Below are positions 52,802-64,000 of a stretch of DNA of 64,000 bases, one piece after another. The notes beneath the pieces were generated by a model. That model did no database searches, was not told where the DNA came from, and saw only the letters and a list, made by a program, of their open reading frames with translations. The stretch spans positions 245,143,941-245,207,940 of the forward strand of contig NC_057862.1 of assembly GCF_019393635.1 (NCBI RefSeq), given 5' to 3'. Positions within the stretch are counted from its first letter, which is position 1; each line of letters starts with the position of its first letter. The DNA comes from Dromiciops gliroides (taxonomy: Eukaryota > Chordata > Mammalia > Microbiotheria > Microbiotheriidae). The position numbers and the translations under genes were made by a program.

Positions 52802-52946
52802 CATAACCTATATCAGATTGCCTACTGTCTGGAGGAGGGGAGGAGGGAGAAAGAAAAATTTGAAATTGGAAATCTTATATAAACAAATGTTGAAAACTAT
52901 CTCTACATGTAACTGGAAAATAATAAAATACTTTCATTTTTAAAAC
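52001..52946 (+). mobile_element. Recent-looking 5'-truncated L1 with ORF2 C-terminus
   Basis: The open frame 52025-52507 encodes the last 160 residues of L1 ORF2 protein. It keeps the Cys-His cluster CWRSCGKIGTLMHCWWRC (C-x3-C-x7-H-x4-C), PFDPTIPPLGLFPKE, and a W..KLWYMNVMEFYCAVRNDE segment like the primate KKMWHIYTMEYYAAIKNDE. The 3' UTR contains a (TA)n(CA)n array and ends AATAATAAAATACTTTCATT. The duplication AATCCATGG is at 51992-52000 and 52947-52955. It lacks endonuclease and RT domains, so it is inactive. Confidence 0.93.
52736..52799. repeat. (TA)8(CA)24 microsatellite in the L1 3' UTR
   Basis: TA units change into CA units within the L1 3' UTR. An apparent His/Thr frame across it is an artefact. 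Confidence 0.97.
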
Positions 52947-52955
52947 AATCCATGG

Positions 52956-54045
52956 TCAATCATGAAGATTTGTCTACATGTCTAGATATTTCATCCATGT
53001 CAAAGAAGAAAGTTGGGAGAAAAATCATGGCGAGTCAGAGGTTAGCTGCAAATACACACAATGTAAACAGAGCTGATATCTAAACTCCTATCCAAATGTT
53101 AGGGATTTTTCCAATTCGAGGGCCCTTATGATTTTATTAATATTTTTTGTCTAATATAAACTCCGTAAAATAGTAAAAGAAAAGAAGCTATGTGGACCCT
53201 AGAGCCATTAGATTGCTCTTAGATAAAATCCAAGCTATTCATTGTAAGAAGCTATGGCTAATTCTATCTCCAATCTCTGAAGAAAATGGGGGCAGCAGAA
53301 AGGAGAGACCAGTGATCAAAAAGAGGTACCCCATGGGAAAAAATAGTTGCGGCCTGGGAAGATAGAGAGGAGTACTCCAGAAAGGAGGAGGAAGTAGAAA
53401 GGAGGAAGTAACAGTCAGAAAACCTTGCCCTCTACAGTGACACCTGCTAGTTACATATAGAAACAAGGCCACATTACAGATGACAAATATGAGCATAGTT
53501 GTAAAATTAATTTCAGGAGTATAGAAGCTTAGAATAAACTGAATCTAATAGGGAGAGAAGCTAAGGGCAAAATGGATTTTAATAAGCATTTTGGGGAGAA
53601 AAATGAGGATCTAAAAAGGGTTATTTAGGAGGGTGGGAGGATGATGACAAAGGAAACACGGAGCCACTCAATTTTTACTTTGTTTCTGTTTGGTTTTGTG
53701 TTTTTTTGCCAAGGAAAATGATATTTCAACTGAACACTGAAAAAACAAACAGGGAGTTGATGTCCAAGATAATTAGGAGAACACCTAGTTGCCCTTGTTG
53801 AATTCAAGTTATTGATCCAGATGAACTACTGGACTAAAAAATAATTATTAATATTAAAATGATCCCATGCCAGGGGGCCTCCAATATAGTATGATTCAAA
53901 GACATCTCCACTCCAAATAATCATATGGACTTTTTTGTGCCTAACCTATGGTAAAACCTTCTGTGCCTGTATTGATCTGATCAGCCACAGTCAGACACAC
54001 TGTGCCTTGACCCTGATATAGTGATGTCATTTTAGTTCTCTCCAA
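52956..54045. other. No recognised feature
   Basis: About 1.1 kb of mostly purine-rich, AT-rich DNA with no identifiable gene or repeat. Confidence 0.4.
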
Positions 54046-54049
54046 GCAC

Positions 54050-54805
54050 TAAGAACAACAAACCACCTCAGAGATAGCTCCTGACCCTATATTATTTAAC
54101 GTTTTTATCAATGGCTTGGATAAAGGCATAGACAGTGTATTCATTAAATTTTCAGATGACACAATTCTAGAGGTTGGATACATAGTTAGAATTTTTTAAA
54201 GAAAGATCCTATTATTCTAGAGCACTAATCTTATGGACTGAATCTAATAAGATGAAATTCAATAGGGATAAATATGAAGTCTTACCCCTAGGTCCAAAAA
54301 AAAAGACTTAATAATAACAGTAGCTAGCTAGCATCTAGGTAGTGCCTATTATGTGCCAGATCCTGTGTGACTGTTTTCAAATATCTAACTTGATCCTTGT
54401 CACAACTCTGGTAGGTAGATACTATAATTATCCCTATTTTATAGATGAAAAAAAAAAGGGGGAGCAGAGAGGTTAAGTGACTTGCCTAGAGTCAAACATT
54501 TAGTATGTATCTGAGGATGGATTTGAACTCAAGACTTTTTCATTCCAGATCTAGCACTCTAGTGTGCCACCTATTGCAAGTACAAAATGGATGAGTCATG
54601 GTTAGATAAATCATTTTGTCTAAAAATATCTGGCAGTTTTGGTGGGCCGCAAGTTCAATGATGAGTCAGCAGTGTGATATAGCTGTCACTAAAGCTAATG
54701 TAATCTTGGGATCTATCAAGAGAGCCATAGCTAGAGAAGAAGCTGAATTTCCTCTACTTAGATCTCCCAAAAGGCAACTAAGCATTAAACAATTAAGCTA
54801 ACAGT
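54050..54805 (+). mobile_element. CR1/L3 LINE RT fragment, split by a MIR
   Basis: Residues LFNVFINGLDKGIDSVFIKF followed by SDDT match the CR1 block LFNIFINDLDEGI...KFADDTK (here SDD for ADD). After the MIR, MSQQCDIAVTKANVILGSIK (54661-54720) matches the following CR1 MSQQC..AA.KAN.ILG.I.R region. Collinear order shows one old element interrupted at about 54315-54578. Confidence 0.8.
54315..54578 (-). mobile_element. MIR-type SINE, antisense, inside CR1
   Basis: AGGTAGTGCCTATTATGTGC, TAACTTGATCCTTGTCACAA, ATCCCTATTTTATAGATGAA and GGATTTGAACTCAAGACTTT give the antisense MIR order. Confidence 0.82.
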
Positions 54806-54844
54806 ATTGTCATAATAAAAAGGAAATGTGTCATTGTTGGTTAT

Positions 54845-54987
54845 TTTTTTATTTTATTTTAATAAGGGTTCAGTGACTTGCCCAGGGTCACACAGCAAGT
54901 AGGTGTAGAGTGTCTAGGCCGGGATTTGAACTCAAGTTCTCCTGACTTCAGGGCCAGTGCTCTATCCACTGCTCCACATAGCTGCTC
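54845..54987 (-). mobile_element. Marsupial tRNA-derived SINE, antisense
   Basis: GGGTTCAGTGACTTGCCCAG to CCACTGCTCCACATAGCTGC with a T-rich left end. A short TGGTTA repeat is seen on both sides. Confidence 0.88.
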
Positions 54988-55040
54988 TGGTTACATTGTT
55001 CTGATAGTGCTTAACACATAAAAAATGCTTGATCAATGTT

Positions 55041-55274
55041 GGAGCAGGTGGGTAGTACAGTGATTAGAGTGGCGGACCTGGAGTCAGGAAGAGTCTTCTT
55101 CATGAGTTCAAATCTAGCCTCAGACACTTAATAGCTGTGTGTCTCTAAGCTAGTCACTTAACCCTACTTGCCTCAGTTTCTTCAGTTGTAAAATGAGCTG
55201 GAGAAGGAAATGGCAAACTCCTCTAGTATGGAGTAGTGAAGAGTTGGGCAAGACTGAGAAATGACTCACCAAAA
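55041..55274 (+). mobile_element. SINE with BovB/RTE-like tail
   Basis: Head GGAGCAGGTGGGTAGTACAG, B box GAGTTCAAATCTAGCCTCAG, CORE CAGTTGTAAAATGAGCTGGA, tail GGGCAAGACTGAGAAATGAC. The duplication ATCAATGTT is at 55032-55040 and 55275-55283. Confidence 0.88.
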
Positions 55275-55283
55275 ATCAATGTT

Positions 55284-56854
55284 TATTGAACTGAACAGAT
55301 GTAATTTTTCAATTAAGGAAAATATAAATACAATTCTGTTATTTCTCTTTCCCCAAAATGGATCTCAAATGGCAAAAAGCCCCAGTTACAGAAATCTTAC
55401 AGTAAATTTAGTGGACTAAAGTATTAGTAGCATAGTTTCCCAATAGCAGGTTAGTATAAATACCAGTCATTTAGCTGTCCACCTAGTATCATTCTGGGAT
55501 CATAAAGCATCATACCTCACTTACTTCGAGTCTGGTATTCAAATTTGTAAACAGAATGGTGACCTTAACAGAGTTCTACCTTGTGACCTATTTATGCACT
55601 CTATGAATTTAACGTCGAATGCTCAAGTCAATGCTGGTGACGAAACCAGTCCATGATCTACCATGGAGTTAGGTCTTTCCTGACAAGACCCACTTAAAAC
55701 ACACTTAAATATAATGTTCCCTTCAATCTGAATGCCCTGTCTCCCTTTACCCCACCCCTCTCCCACTGCAGTGACATGATCAAAAACTCTTCCTTCCTCA
55801 GAATGATTTCCAGTAACCTCTGCAGCAGTGTTTTTTTTTTTTTAATTAAATAAACCTCATCTTGTCTAGCTTCCTGGTCAGCATTTTGAACCCCCTGCAG
55901 ATGGGTCTGAAGGATTAACAGCAAATCCTCCTCAACCTAGTTCTAGCAGATGGGTGGCATGTGTCTGATAAATACTCGGACAAGGCCTGCTTCCTCCTGT
56001 TCCTAACAGATAGACAGTACACCCTGTAAATTAAATTTAAAATGATGCCCCTCACAACCCTCAGAATGGCAATAGGCGGCCAAACACAAATGATGTGAAT
56101 TTCATATTTCTAACACATTATCACCTCACAACAACGGTGTAAAAAAAAATTCACCCATTGGGAAAATAGGACCCTAGGGGAAGTCTGGGTCAGCCAAACT
56201 CCCAACTTAACAAGCTGACAATGTAGTTCCCTCTAAGAGTATTTGTCTGGTTCCTTGGGATATCTCAGGGTCAGAGTTTCATTTACATGTCACTTTGAGG
56301 GATAACCTTCTTAGCAGTAAAAATACTGTTTAGCCTTTGCTTTTGGTCTGATGTGGTCCGGATGCTTTTCGGGAACTTGGGGTGGCTATGGTAAGACATT
56401 CAGATTTTGTGGATTAGGCATATGTGTTGTTACTATATAAAAGAAGAGGTAGTCAGTGAATTCTCCCATGCTCTAGAGAGGGCTGATTATTGATCATCTC
56501 ACTTGATGGATGGAGAAAAATGAGACTGAAAAAGGTAAAGTGACTTTTTCCATAGTAACAAAATCAATGGTAGGACCCATATTCTCTGATCCCTGCCCAT
56601 AAACTGATATGCATATACAAATTTAAATCATACTAAGGCACATTCATTCTCACCTAGATATGAGGTGATGCTTATTTTCTAATAATATTTTAAAGATTAA
56701 GCATGTTAAAGTTATGAAAGCAAATTTGGTACATACATGAACTACATTATACATTTATTTACAACACATGAAAATTAAATCAGTCCACAAGGAGACAGTG
56801 TATTTCTTATATAAGCTGACACTGTTTTGCCTGATATTCTACAGAAAACAGAGT
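55284..56854. other. 1.6 kb with no gene or repeat recognised
   Basis: Only short frames and a T11 run near 55830 (possible degraded tail) are visible. Confidence 0.4.
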
Positions 56855-57103
56855 GGTGGTGTTGTTCAGTCATGTCCAACTCTTTGTGACTACATCTGGG
56901 GTTTTTCTTGGCAAAGAACCTGGAGTGGTTTGCCATTCCCTTTTCCAGCTTATTTGACAGGTGAGGAAACTGAAGTAAATGGGGTTAAGTGATTTGCCCA
57001 GGGTCACATAGCTAGAAAGTGTCTGAAGGAAGATTTGAACTCAGGTCTTCCTAATGCCAGATGGGTCACTTTATCCACTGCACCATCTACCTACCCCTAC
57101 AGG
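56855..57103 (-). mobile_element. Complete SINE with BovB/RTE-like tail, antisense
   Basis: GTTGTTCAGTCATGTCCAAC, GGGGTTTTTCTTGGCAAAGA, GACAGGTGAGGAAACTGAAG, head ending CACCATCTACCTACCCC. The duplication AACAGAGT is at 56847-56854 and 57105-57112. Confidence 0.9.
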
Positions 57104-57507
57104 CAACAGAGTAGACCATTTTAAAGTGATCCCTACTTAGTGCATTTTAAATGTATCTTACTCTCTGCATACTCAAAGCCAAAGCACAAGGGTTGTAAGT
57201 CTTTCTAACCTTGCCAAGGGTTGCCCTTGAACCTTGCCCAGAACAATTAACAAAACAGAAGGTCTAATTATGAGAAATTATAATTTATTGCTTACTTTAT
57301 AGTGATGCTGGGGACATTTTGAAACAAAGTGAACTCTTTTTCCCAGTTGTTTTATGGTAATGACCTACCAGCTCATTATCCAGTCTCCTCCCATTGAATC
57401 TATATGAGAAACCCCAATGCCAATTACTTTGAAGAAACGTTTTTCCAAAAAGAAAAAAATTGTCAGTAGCCAAATAAAGAAAATGGCACAAATTTGGTCT
57501 TCTGGTG
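57104..57507. other. No recognised feature
   Basis: Nothing identified. Confidence 0.4.
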
Positions 57508-57770
57508 GAAGTAGCTGGGTGGTCTGGTGGATAGAATGCTTGATCTGGAGTCAGTAAGACCTGAGTTCAAATCAAACCCTTGACTCTTACTAGCTGTGTG
57601 ATTCTGGGAAATGTAACATCTATTTGCCTGTTTCCTCAAGTATAAGATGAGGATAATAATAGGCCCTACCTTCAAGGGTTGTTGTGAGGATTAGATGAAA
57701 TAATATTTGTAAAGTATTTTGCTCAGTACTTGGCATGTGGTGGGTACTAAGTAAATGCTTATTTCCTTCT
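57508..57770 (+). mobile_element. CORE-SINE, full length, MIR-like end
   Basis: AAGTAGCTGGGTGGTCTGGT, GAGTTCAAATCAAACCCTTG, GATGAGGATAATAATAGGCC, GGGTTGTTGTGAGGATTAGA and GGTGGGTACTAAGTAAATGC: head, CORE and L2-like 3' end all present. Confidence 0.85.
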
Positions 57771-57892
57771 TTTTAAAATTTCCTTCTATAGATCAATAGT
57801 ATACCAACAAATCTTTATCTCCTTTGCTATAACACACAAAATTTGGTTGTATTCTCCTATTGACTTTACCAGTTTACCGGTTTAGTCTCTAG

Positions 57893-58115
57893 GGGCAACT
57901 AGATGGTACAGATGATAGAGCACCAGGCCTGGAGTCAAGAAGACCCAAGTGATTAGTTGTTTGACCCTGGACAAGTCACTTAACTCTGTTTGCCTCAGTT
58001 TCCTCATCAGTAAAATGAAGGGAGAAGGAAATGACAAACCACTCCAGTATCTTTGCTGGGAAAACCCCAAATGGGGTCATGAAGAGTCAGACATGACTGA
58101 ACAACAACTAACTTT
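57893..58115 (+). mobile_element. SINE with BovB/RTE-like tail
   Basis: GGGCAACTAGATGGTACAGA, the CORE, GAAATGACAAACCACTCCAG, ATGGGGTCATGAAGAGTCAG and CATGACTGAACAACAAC. The B-box region is deleted. The duplication GTCTCTAG is at 57885-57892 and 58116-58123. Confidence 0.92.
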
Positions 58116-58199
58116 GTCTCTAGAGTTCAGCATATGATCTTGGTTGTATTGCTTGTCATTCTTTCATTTAGCATCTGTTTATTAAAAGTGCATAGTACT

Positions 58200-58341
58200 G
58201 GGGCAGCTAGGTGGTACAGCGGATAAAGCATCAGACCTGGAATCAGGAGGACCTGAGTTCAAATTTGGCCTCAGACACTTGACACTTACAGCTGTGTGAC
58301 CCTTGGGCAAGTCACTTAACCCCAATTGCCTCACCAAAAAA
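58200..58341 (+). mobile_element. Marsupial tRNA-derived SINE, poly-A type
   Basis: GGGGCAGCTAGGTGGTACAG to CCCCAATTGCCTCACC plus A-tail. A perfect 16-base duplication, AAAAGTGCATAGTACT, is at 58184-58199 and 58342-58357. Confidence 0.96.
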
Positions 58342-58567
58342 AAAAGTGCATAGTACTAAAGAAGTGTATACAAATATATAAAATAAGCACAAGACATTTA
58401 TTCATCAAACATCTAAACTCAGAGGATTGCTTAAGGCACTTGGGAGTACAAACCATGGAGTTTATACTCTAGTAGATTTGAGATAAAGGAACTTATATTC
58501 TTGTCCAACCTTGTCTACTTGTCTACCTTGTCTAGGATTTTCTCATTCTTGCTGATAGAATGTCCCT

Positions 58568-58714
58568 TTTTTTTTTGTGGGGCAATGAGGGTTAAGTGAC
58601 TTGCCCAGGGTCACACAGCCAGTAAGTGTCAAGTGTCTGAGGCTGGATTTGAACTCAGGTCTTCTTGAATCCAGGGCCAGTGCTTTATCTACTATACCAC
58701 CTAGCTGCCCCCAT
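58568..58714 (-). mobile_element. Marsupial tRNA-derived SINE, antisense
   Basis: T9 then GGGTTAAGTGACTTGCCCAG to ACCACCTAGCTGCCCCCATC. Near consensus; the target duplication is unclear. Confidence 0.93.
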
Positions 58715-58928
58715 CCCATATTTGTAATATCAATAATTAATATAAATGGTAACTGGATTAACTTTCTTGGTTGGTTTTAGAAGCATAATTAAATGAGGGA
58801 TTTTAAAACGTGATCAAATTCTATTTTTTAATATAGCAACTTGAAACTTAGAATTTTGTCTAATTTTTAATTGCTGAAGGGGGAAAGTATAAAGAATATA
58901 AATATTTTAACATAATCTTCAAAATTCA

Positions 58929-59182
58929 CTGGGCAGCTAAGTGGTACAATGGATAGAGCATCAGACAAATCCAGGAAGACCTGAGTTTGAATCTTACCTC
59001 AGATACTTGCTAGCTATATTGCCCTGGGAAAATCAGTTTACCTTTGCCTGCCTTTGTTTCCTCCTGTGTAAAATGGGAATAATAATGGCACCTACCTTCC
59101 AAAGTTGTTGTGAGGATCAAATAAGATAATACTTGTAAAGTATTTTGCAAACCTAAAATCACTATATAAATGCTAGCTATTA
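58929..59182 (+). mobile_element. CORE-SINE, full length, ending in (CA)n
   Basis: GGGCAGCTAAGTGGTACAAT, GAGTTTGAATCTTACCTCAG, GTAAAATGGGAATAATAATG, AGTTGTTGTGAGGATCAAAT and AAATGCTAGCTATTA, then CA repeats to about 59206. Confidence 0.87.
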
Positions 59183-59327
59183 CACACACACACATACACA
59201 CACATATATAATAATCGGGTCTGGTTATTTTCTAGAATTATTAAAATCAAGCTATCCAATAGGCACTAAATTTGAAACAAACTGAGATCTATTTAGGATT
59301 TGCTAGTCCTTCTCTAGATCTAATTAT

Positions 59328-59466
59328 TATTTTTTTGGGGGCAATGAGGGTTAAGTGACTTGCCCAAGGTCACACAGCTAGTGTCAATTGTCTGAGGCCA
59401 GGTTTGAACTCAGGTCCTCCTGAATCCAGGGCCAGTGTTTTATCCACTGTGCCACCTAGCTGCCCC
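59328..59466 (-). mobile_element. Marsupial tRNA-derived SINE, antisense
   Basis: T7 and GGGTTAAGTGACTTGCCCAA to TGTGCCACCTAGCTGCCCC, with a small deletion after CACACAGCTAG. TCTAAT on both sides may be the duplication. Confidence 0.92.
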
Positions 59467-62400
59467 TTCTAATGAATTTTAAAAATGAACACAGAGAGCA
59501 CACTGAAATCAGCTTATACTGTGACCTTTGGAGAGTGCTTCTTTTTTTTAATGTTTTTTGACATTTTTTTTCCTTAAGGGAGCCAATCGGAAATGGACAG
59601 CTGGAGCAAAATCTGACACTCACTTTGAGATGTGAAAAATGGGAATTTTAAAAAATCTTTTTTAAAAATGGTAGATGGAGGTATTAGAGATAAAATAATA
59701 TCAAAATACCCCAGGTAGTGAATTTTTAGTCCTCTGTATATTTTGGATCCCGATGTGGTATTATTTTGACAGGTATTAGATAATTCACATCCACAAATGT
59801 GAATAAATACATTCATAGAGGAAAAAGGTGGTGGGTGGGATTAGAACTTGATCCTCTAGGATTTCCATGTGACAGACCCACTATTATTACCTATTCATTA
59901 CTCCCTGACCTTCTTCTAATCCCCTCCTATCAGAAAGTGTGTTGCCTCAGTAAGAAAGGCATTGACATCCACACTGGTTAATTTGTTTAAAGAAGGGTCT
60001 ATCCAGGGACTTTGTTCACTGTCATAGAGACTAAAATATTCCTATCCAGCATTTTATTTTGAAATCTGACAAATGGGCCTCTTTAGTAGGACCAGCTCAT
60101 TTGCAAATGCCAGTCAGGTTTACATTTTAAGTGGATGAATCTGAAAACCTCTATTTCTTAGCTAGTCTAATATTAGTTTTGTAAAGGGGATGAGTTTCCA
60201 ACAGGTGAATAACAGTAGAAATGGTGAACTTGTTTTTATGGTTTTAACATTTTTCTACATTCTTACTCTAAGGAATGGACCAACTGGAATTAAATGATTG
60301 GTGCCACTTACCTGACTAAATTCCCGTTGCTCCTCCCAGTAATTCCCAATCTACTGCTAGGTTGGAATATAGCTTTGGTTCTCAAAAAGTGTGTTGTATG
60401 TCACGGGCAGTGAATTTCATTAGATTTGTCATGAAATAACCAGCCTCCCACACTAGCTGCAGTTTTTTGCTCACACTTCTTATCTTGGCATCAAGAAGGT
60501 CACAATAGTACCCTTTATCTATGGAGGCACAAAGCCACCCCATCCTTTGCCAATACTGTAGAAGTAAAGAGATATGAGGGTGCAAGATTGGAGGAGGGGA
60601 AAGAGAGGTGGAGGAATCTCAAGACCCAGATAATGTCTCCCGGAAGCCCAGCTGGCCTGGGATCCTTCTTTGTTTGCCAACGTAAATATTCAATGTGCCA
60701 TGATTCCTTACAGCCAAGGCCACAAGAGGGGGGAAAAAACAACAGAACAAGACATTCAAGAGCCACCACTGCTATATACCTTGGTATATCCCTTAATATA
60801 GTGTATAGTCTCCAAATGCCTTATTTTACAGCCCACATTTTAAAAACACAGTCTCCAAGGTGAGTACACAAAGCTTGCTATTTCCTTTGGGGGCCTTGCA
60901 CCACATTTACCTCTTACTGTGCTTTGAAATTAACCACAAGAGTCTGGTCATTATGGCTTCATTATATATTCCTTGTAATTGCATTGGTTATAATTAATTC
61001 ATTTGGTATTCACTTAAGTGACATGCAGACACTTTAATATAATTTCCCTGAGGAATTCCAAATACAAACTGATATTGAAGATGCCTCTTGGTAAAGGTTC
61101 TAGCAAAAACCCACAGGGTATATTTTGTGTGTTATTTTTATGATTAGTCATGATTCGTTTCAAATGTAAGAGGAAGCTAATTCTTGTTGCCTTGAATGTT
61201 TCAAGTTTTCTGCAATGAAAAATCAAAGGTTTCGCAAAATGCTTCTCTACACCAGAGATTTTTAACTGGACATTTACAACACAAAATGCACAAATGTATT
61301 TAGTACACATTTAAATATCCATTCACAACTTATGAAATATATTTCATAGGATGTTGGTAAATAGTGTTAGAATTAGTTTCAGATGAGAATGTTTTAGTGC
61401 TTTCTTCTTTTTCAGAAATTATCTGTACTTTAACATCTTATTGAAATGTTACTTTCCCTGTGTGGTTAGCAATTTCTGCATCTTTTGTGGTGAAGCCAAC
61501 TTATGTTTAACATCTCATTTCTTTTCAGTTTTCAGTTTCAGTCTTCAGAAAGATTTCATGCTTTTCAGAAATGAGTTGTTTTTCCCATATCTTTCTTCTA
61601 CTTTAACTGTTGAATGAGGATTTTTAAATTTTGTTTCATTATCTAAATAAATAATTTATCACCTGGTAGAAATATTTAAGCTAAGTCTACAGATGGAAAA
61701 CAAAAGAGAAATCAGACAATTATCCATATCAATGTAATAGGAAGGGGAGGATGTAATCAGAAAGCACCTGATCTTCTCTAGCTTAAGCACATCCCTATTT
61801 TGAGGAGCGTTCCTAGAGCTGGGTTCTATCCAGTGACAAATTTGCCCTTAGTCTTTCTGGTAATTCCTTTCATAAATGCCACCTGAAATCAGAGGCTTCT
61901 GGTTTGTCCCCATGTTCTCACTCACTCCCATCCCCAAATCATAGGAGAAAAAGACTGTTGAAGATTGACCATTGAGCATCAAGAAACTTTAATTCAATGG
62001 ATTTTAAAGGAAGAGATAGGTTCTACTGTAGCTCTCTTGCTCCTCTCTTAACAATGTGTGGTTTGGAAAAAAAAAGCAAAAAACAAAAAAAACAATGTGT
62101 GGTTTGGGACTCAGAGAGAGCTTTCCCTTGGACTTTCCCTGGGGAGAGAGAAGGGAAAAATTCTAGGTAATGGTGGCTGTTCACACATGGGAACAAGCAC
62201 AGGTGCTCATCTGGATGAACCTGAATCTGAATCTCAAGGCCTCAATTGCCTATTCTGCTTCGTGTTTCTTTCTTTAAGCACAGGAGCCTGAACAATAATC
62301 AGAAAATGCAGAGTCCCACACTTGGTGGCTACCTCATGTATTTGAGAGGTCTTGACAACTATAACAGCAGGAGATGCTCCCTCAAGCTAACAAAATGCTT

Positions 62401-63055
62401 CTCGAAGGAGATGACAAACAACAGGAAGATATACCCAAGCCATGATAATACTTCCTAGAAGATATGGATCTTAAGGAAGATACTTGAGAGAGTGCAGAAC
62501 TGAGGTGACAATTAAATGGTTATTCATCAGTGCCATAAAATGTTTCATGTCCTATTTTAAGTATCGACCTCCCAGGAGAGCATAATAGGAATGTAATATC
62601 ATCTTTAATAGCATCTTCAGCAGTAACTGTAGATACTGTTACTGTTTCACTAAGAGGCAATAAAATCGGAGTGACATGAGAAATCTATGAAAAGACAGAG
62701 TTTAACTTACATTATGGAGAAATGGTTAATTTTGATGGCTACTGAGAGAACAAAGAAAAAGACTAAAACTTTTTTTTGAGAGAACTATGTTTAATCTTTA
62801 TTTTTTGAAGAAAAATGAATTATTGAAAAAAAAAACTTTACCTGGTATCCTTAGAAACTCACTGCAGAGACAGTGTTTCCAGAACTAAGGAAAAGTCATC
62901 AATTGTACTGATTATTAAAAGTAACTTTGGCTATGATCTTCTCACAGCTAATTTAAATAATTATTCATCTTTTTACATACATTATTTATATTATACCATT
63001 AACAAATAGCATACCCAGTAACCCTGATGTTTACTTAAGCCTAATAGATTGGTGG
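59467..63055. other. 3.6 kb without recognisable repeats or genes
   Basis: This is the longest stretch in the window where I can name no mobile element. Frames of up to 98 codons exist (for example 61014-61310 on the minus strand) but none has a motif, splice context or codon pattern that I can defend. A short tandem of AACAATGTGTGGTTTGG occurs at about 62051-62067 and 62091-62107. It could hold conserved non-coding elements, but sequence alone cannot show that. Confidence 0.45.
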
Positions 63056-63118
63056 TTATATACATACATATGTATGTGTTTATGCATGTATGTATGTGTG
63101 TGTATGTATATACACATG
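63056..63118. repeat. Degenerate (TATG/TACA)n patch
   Basis: ACATACATATGTATGTG and related units with internal dyad symmetry: a low-complexity tetranucleotide patch. Confidence 0.85.
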
Positions 63119-63296
63119 GTATGTAGAGAGAGAAGTAAAAGTTACTGTGTGGTATTTCCAGTTTATTAAATAAGTAATATTTAATAAGCTAGATTAGAGG
63201 CTCAGAACTAATTGTTCAATTGCTAAGAAAGATGTTGAAATTTTAATAATTAATGTGGAAATATCTTGATTACCTCAGATTATCTCAGAACCTGAG

Positions 63297-63463
63297 ATGA
63301 GGGGGAGGGAGGGAAGTCAGAAGGGAGAGAGACAGAGACAGAGACAGAGACAGAGGCATGGAAAGACAGAGAGAAAGACAGAGACAGAGGAGACAGAGAC
63401 AGGCTGAGACAGAGACACAGAAACACAGAGAGAGAGAGAGACAGAGGAGACAGAGACACAGAA

Positions 63464-63538
<75 letters not shown>
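63297..63538. repeat. Purine array: (GACAGA)n then (GA)n
   Basis: Irregular GAGACAGA-type units to about 63468 grade into about 35 perfect GA units. The Ser/Leu and Arg/Glu frames that cross it are artefacts. Confidence 0.97.
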
Positions 63539-63541
<3 letters not shown>

Positions 63542-64000
63542 ATTCCACCTAGGCTATTCATTGAACATTTCCTTCATCAGGAGTTATATGTTACCGTTTA
63601 ATATTTTAAATCATTGTCAATATGTACTTATGAAAAGTTTGTATTTTAAGAATTTCTTTCATGGTGGTGGAAATAAATCATTGTTCTTTGCCTATTCTAT
63701 TTTGTATATAGTGTAGCTTTCTAGAAGAGAGCTTGAAAATTCCTTTTTTTGGGGGGGTAGATCCATAGATAATGAGAAAAAAATTCTGAGCCTCACCTTT
63801 TGATTTCAGACCCTACCCCATGACTGAATCTTGTCTTCATGATCCCAGAGCAATAGTCTCTTAGATGGAGGGGTAACTCCAGATTCTCCCTTGCCAGTAA
63901 GTTTTGTTAAATAAGTCAACCTCCCTCAAAAAAACCCCACAACCACATTTATAAAATATTCAGATCACTGAAAGAAGCATAACTCTTTATCTTGAATCAT
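63539..64000. other. No recognised feature
   Basis: AT-rich window end, nothing identified. Confidence 0.4.

Overview
This window looks like non-coding nuclear DNA from a marsupial mammal. The main evidence is dozens of tRNA-derived SINEs with a head beginning GGGGCAGCTAGGTGGC. They carry tRNA-like A-box (TGGCGCAGTGG) and B-box (GTTCAAATC) motifs, and the family is familiar to me from marsupial genomes (WSINE/MAR1-type, named from memory). They sit with MIR/CORE-SINEs, L2, CR1/L3, L1 and HAL1 (half-L1) LINEs and LTRs, plus many long dinucleotide arrays. I cannot determine the species. I found no intact protein-coding gene, no coding exon with credible splice context, no RNA gene, no CRISPR array and no bacterial or viral gene set. 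The window is best read as intergenic or large-intron sequence.

Layout. 0-9 kb: polypurine tracts, an L2 3' end, MIRs, an old L1 tail, a CR1/L3 tail and an ancient repeat carrying two SINEs. 9-17 kb: an antisense HAL1/L1 5' part, a long degraded L2 and the first copy of an unassigned ~0.5 kb repeat. 17-31 kb: SINEs, microsatellites, the second copy of that repeat, a 1.5 kb antisense CR1/L3 with a reverse-transcriptase remnant, a (TAG)n array, an unassigned GC-richer segment and a probable solo LTR. 31-34 kb: little recognisable. 34-43.4 kb: two stacked insertion complexes. In the first, a processed LAP3 (leucine aminopeptidase 3) pseudogene interrupts an antisense L1. In the second, a complete HAL1 interrupts an older HAL1 and is itself interrupted by a solo LTR, which carries a SINE. 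43.4-59.5 kb: L2 and CR1 fragments, a recent-looking L1 3' end and the densest run of SINEs, including two back-to-back pairs. 59.5-63 kb: the longest stretch where I see no repeats. The end carries a purine (GA)n array.

Nothing here works as a pathway. What the window offers is a record of retrotransposition: many insertions still show both target-site duplications, so their relative order can be read. I did not find a new functional system. The most useful leads are the LAP3 retrocopy, the four-level nest, the paired SINE insertions, and the unassigned repeat whose tail also occurs on a SINE.
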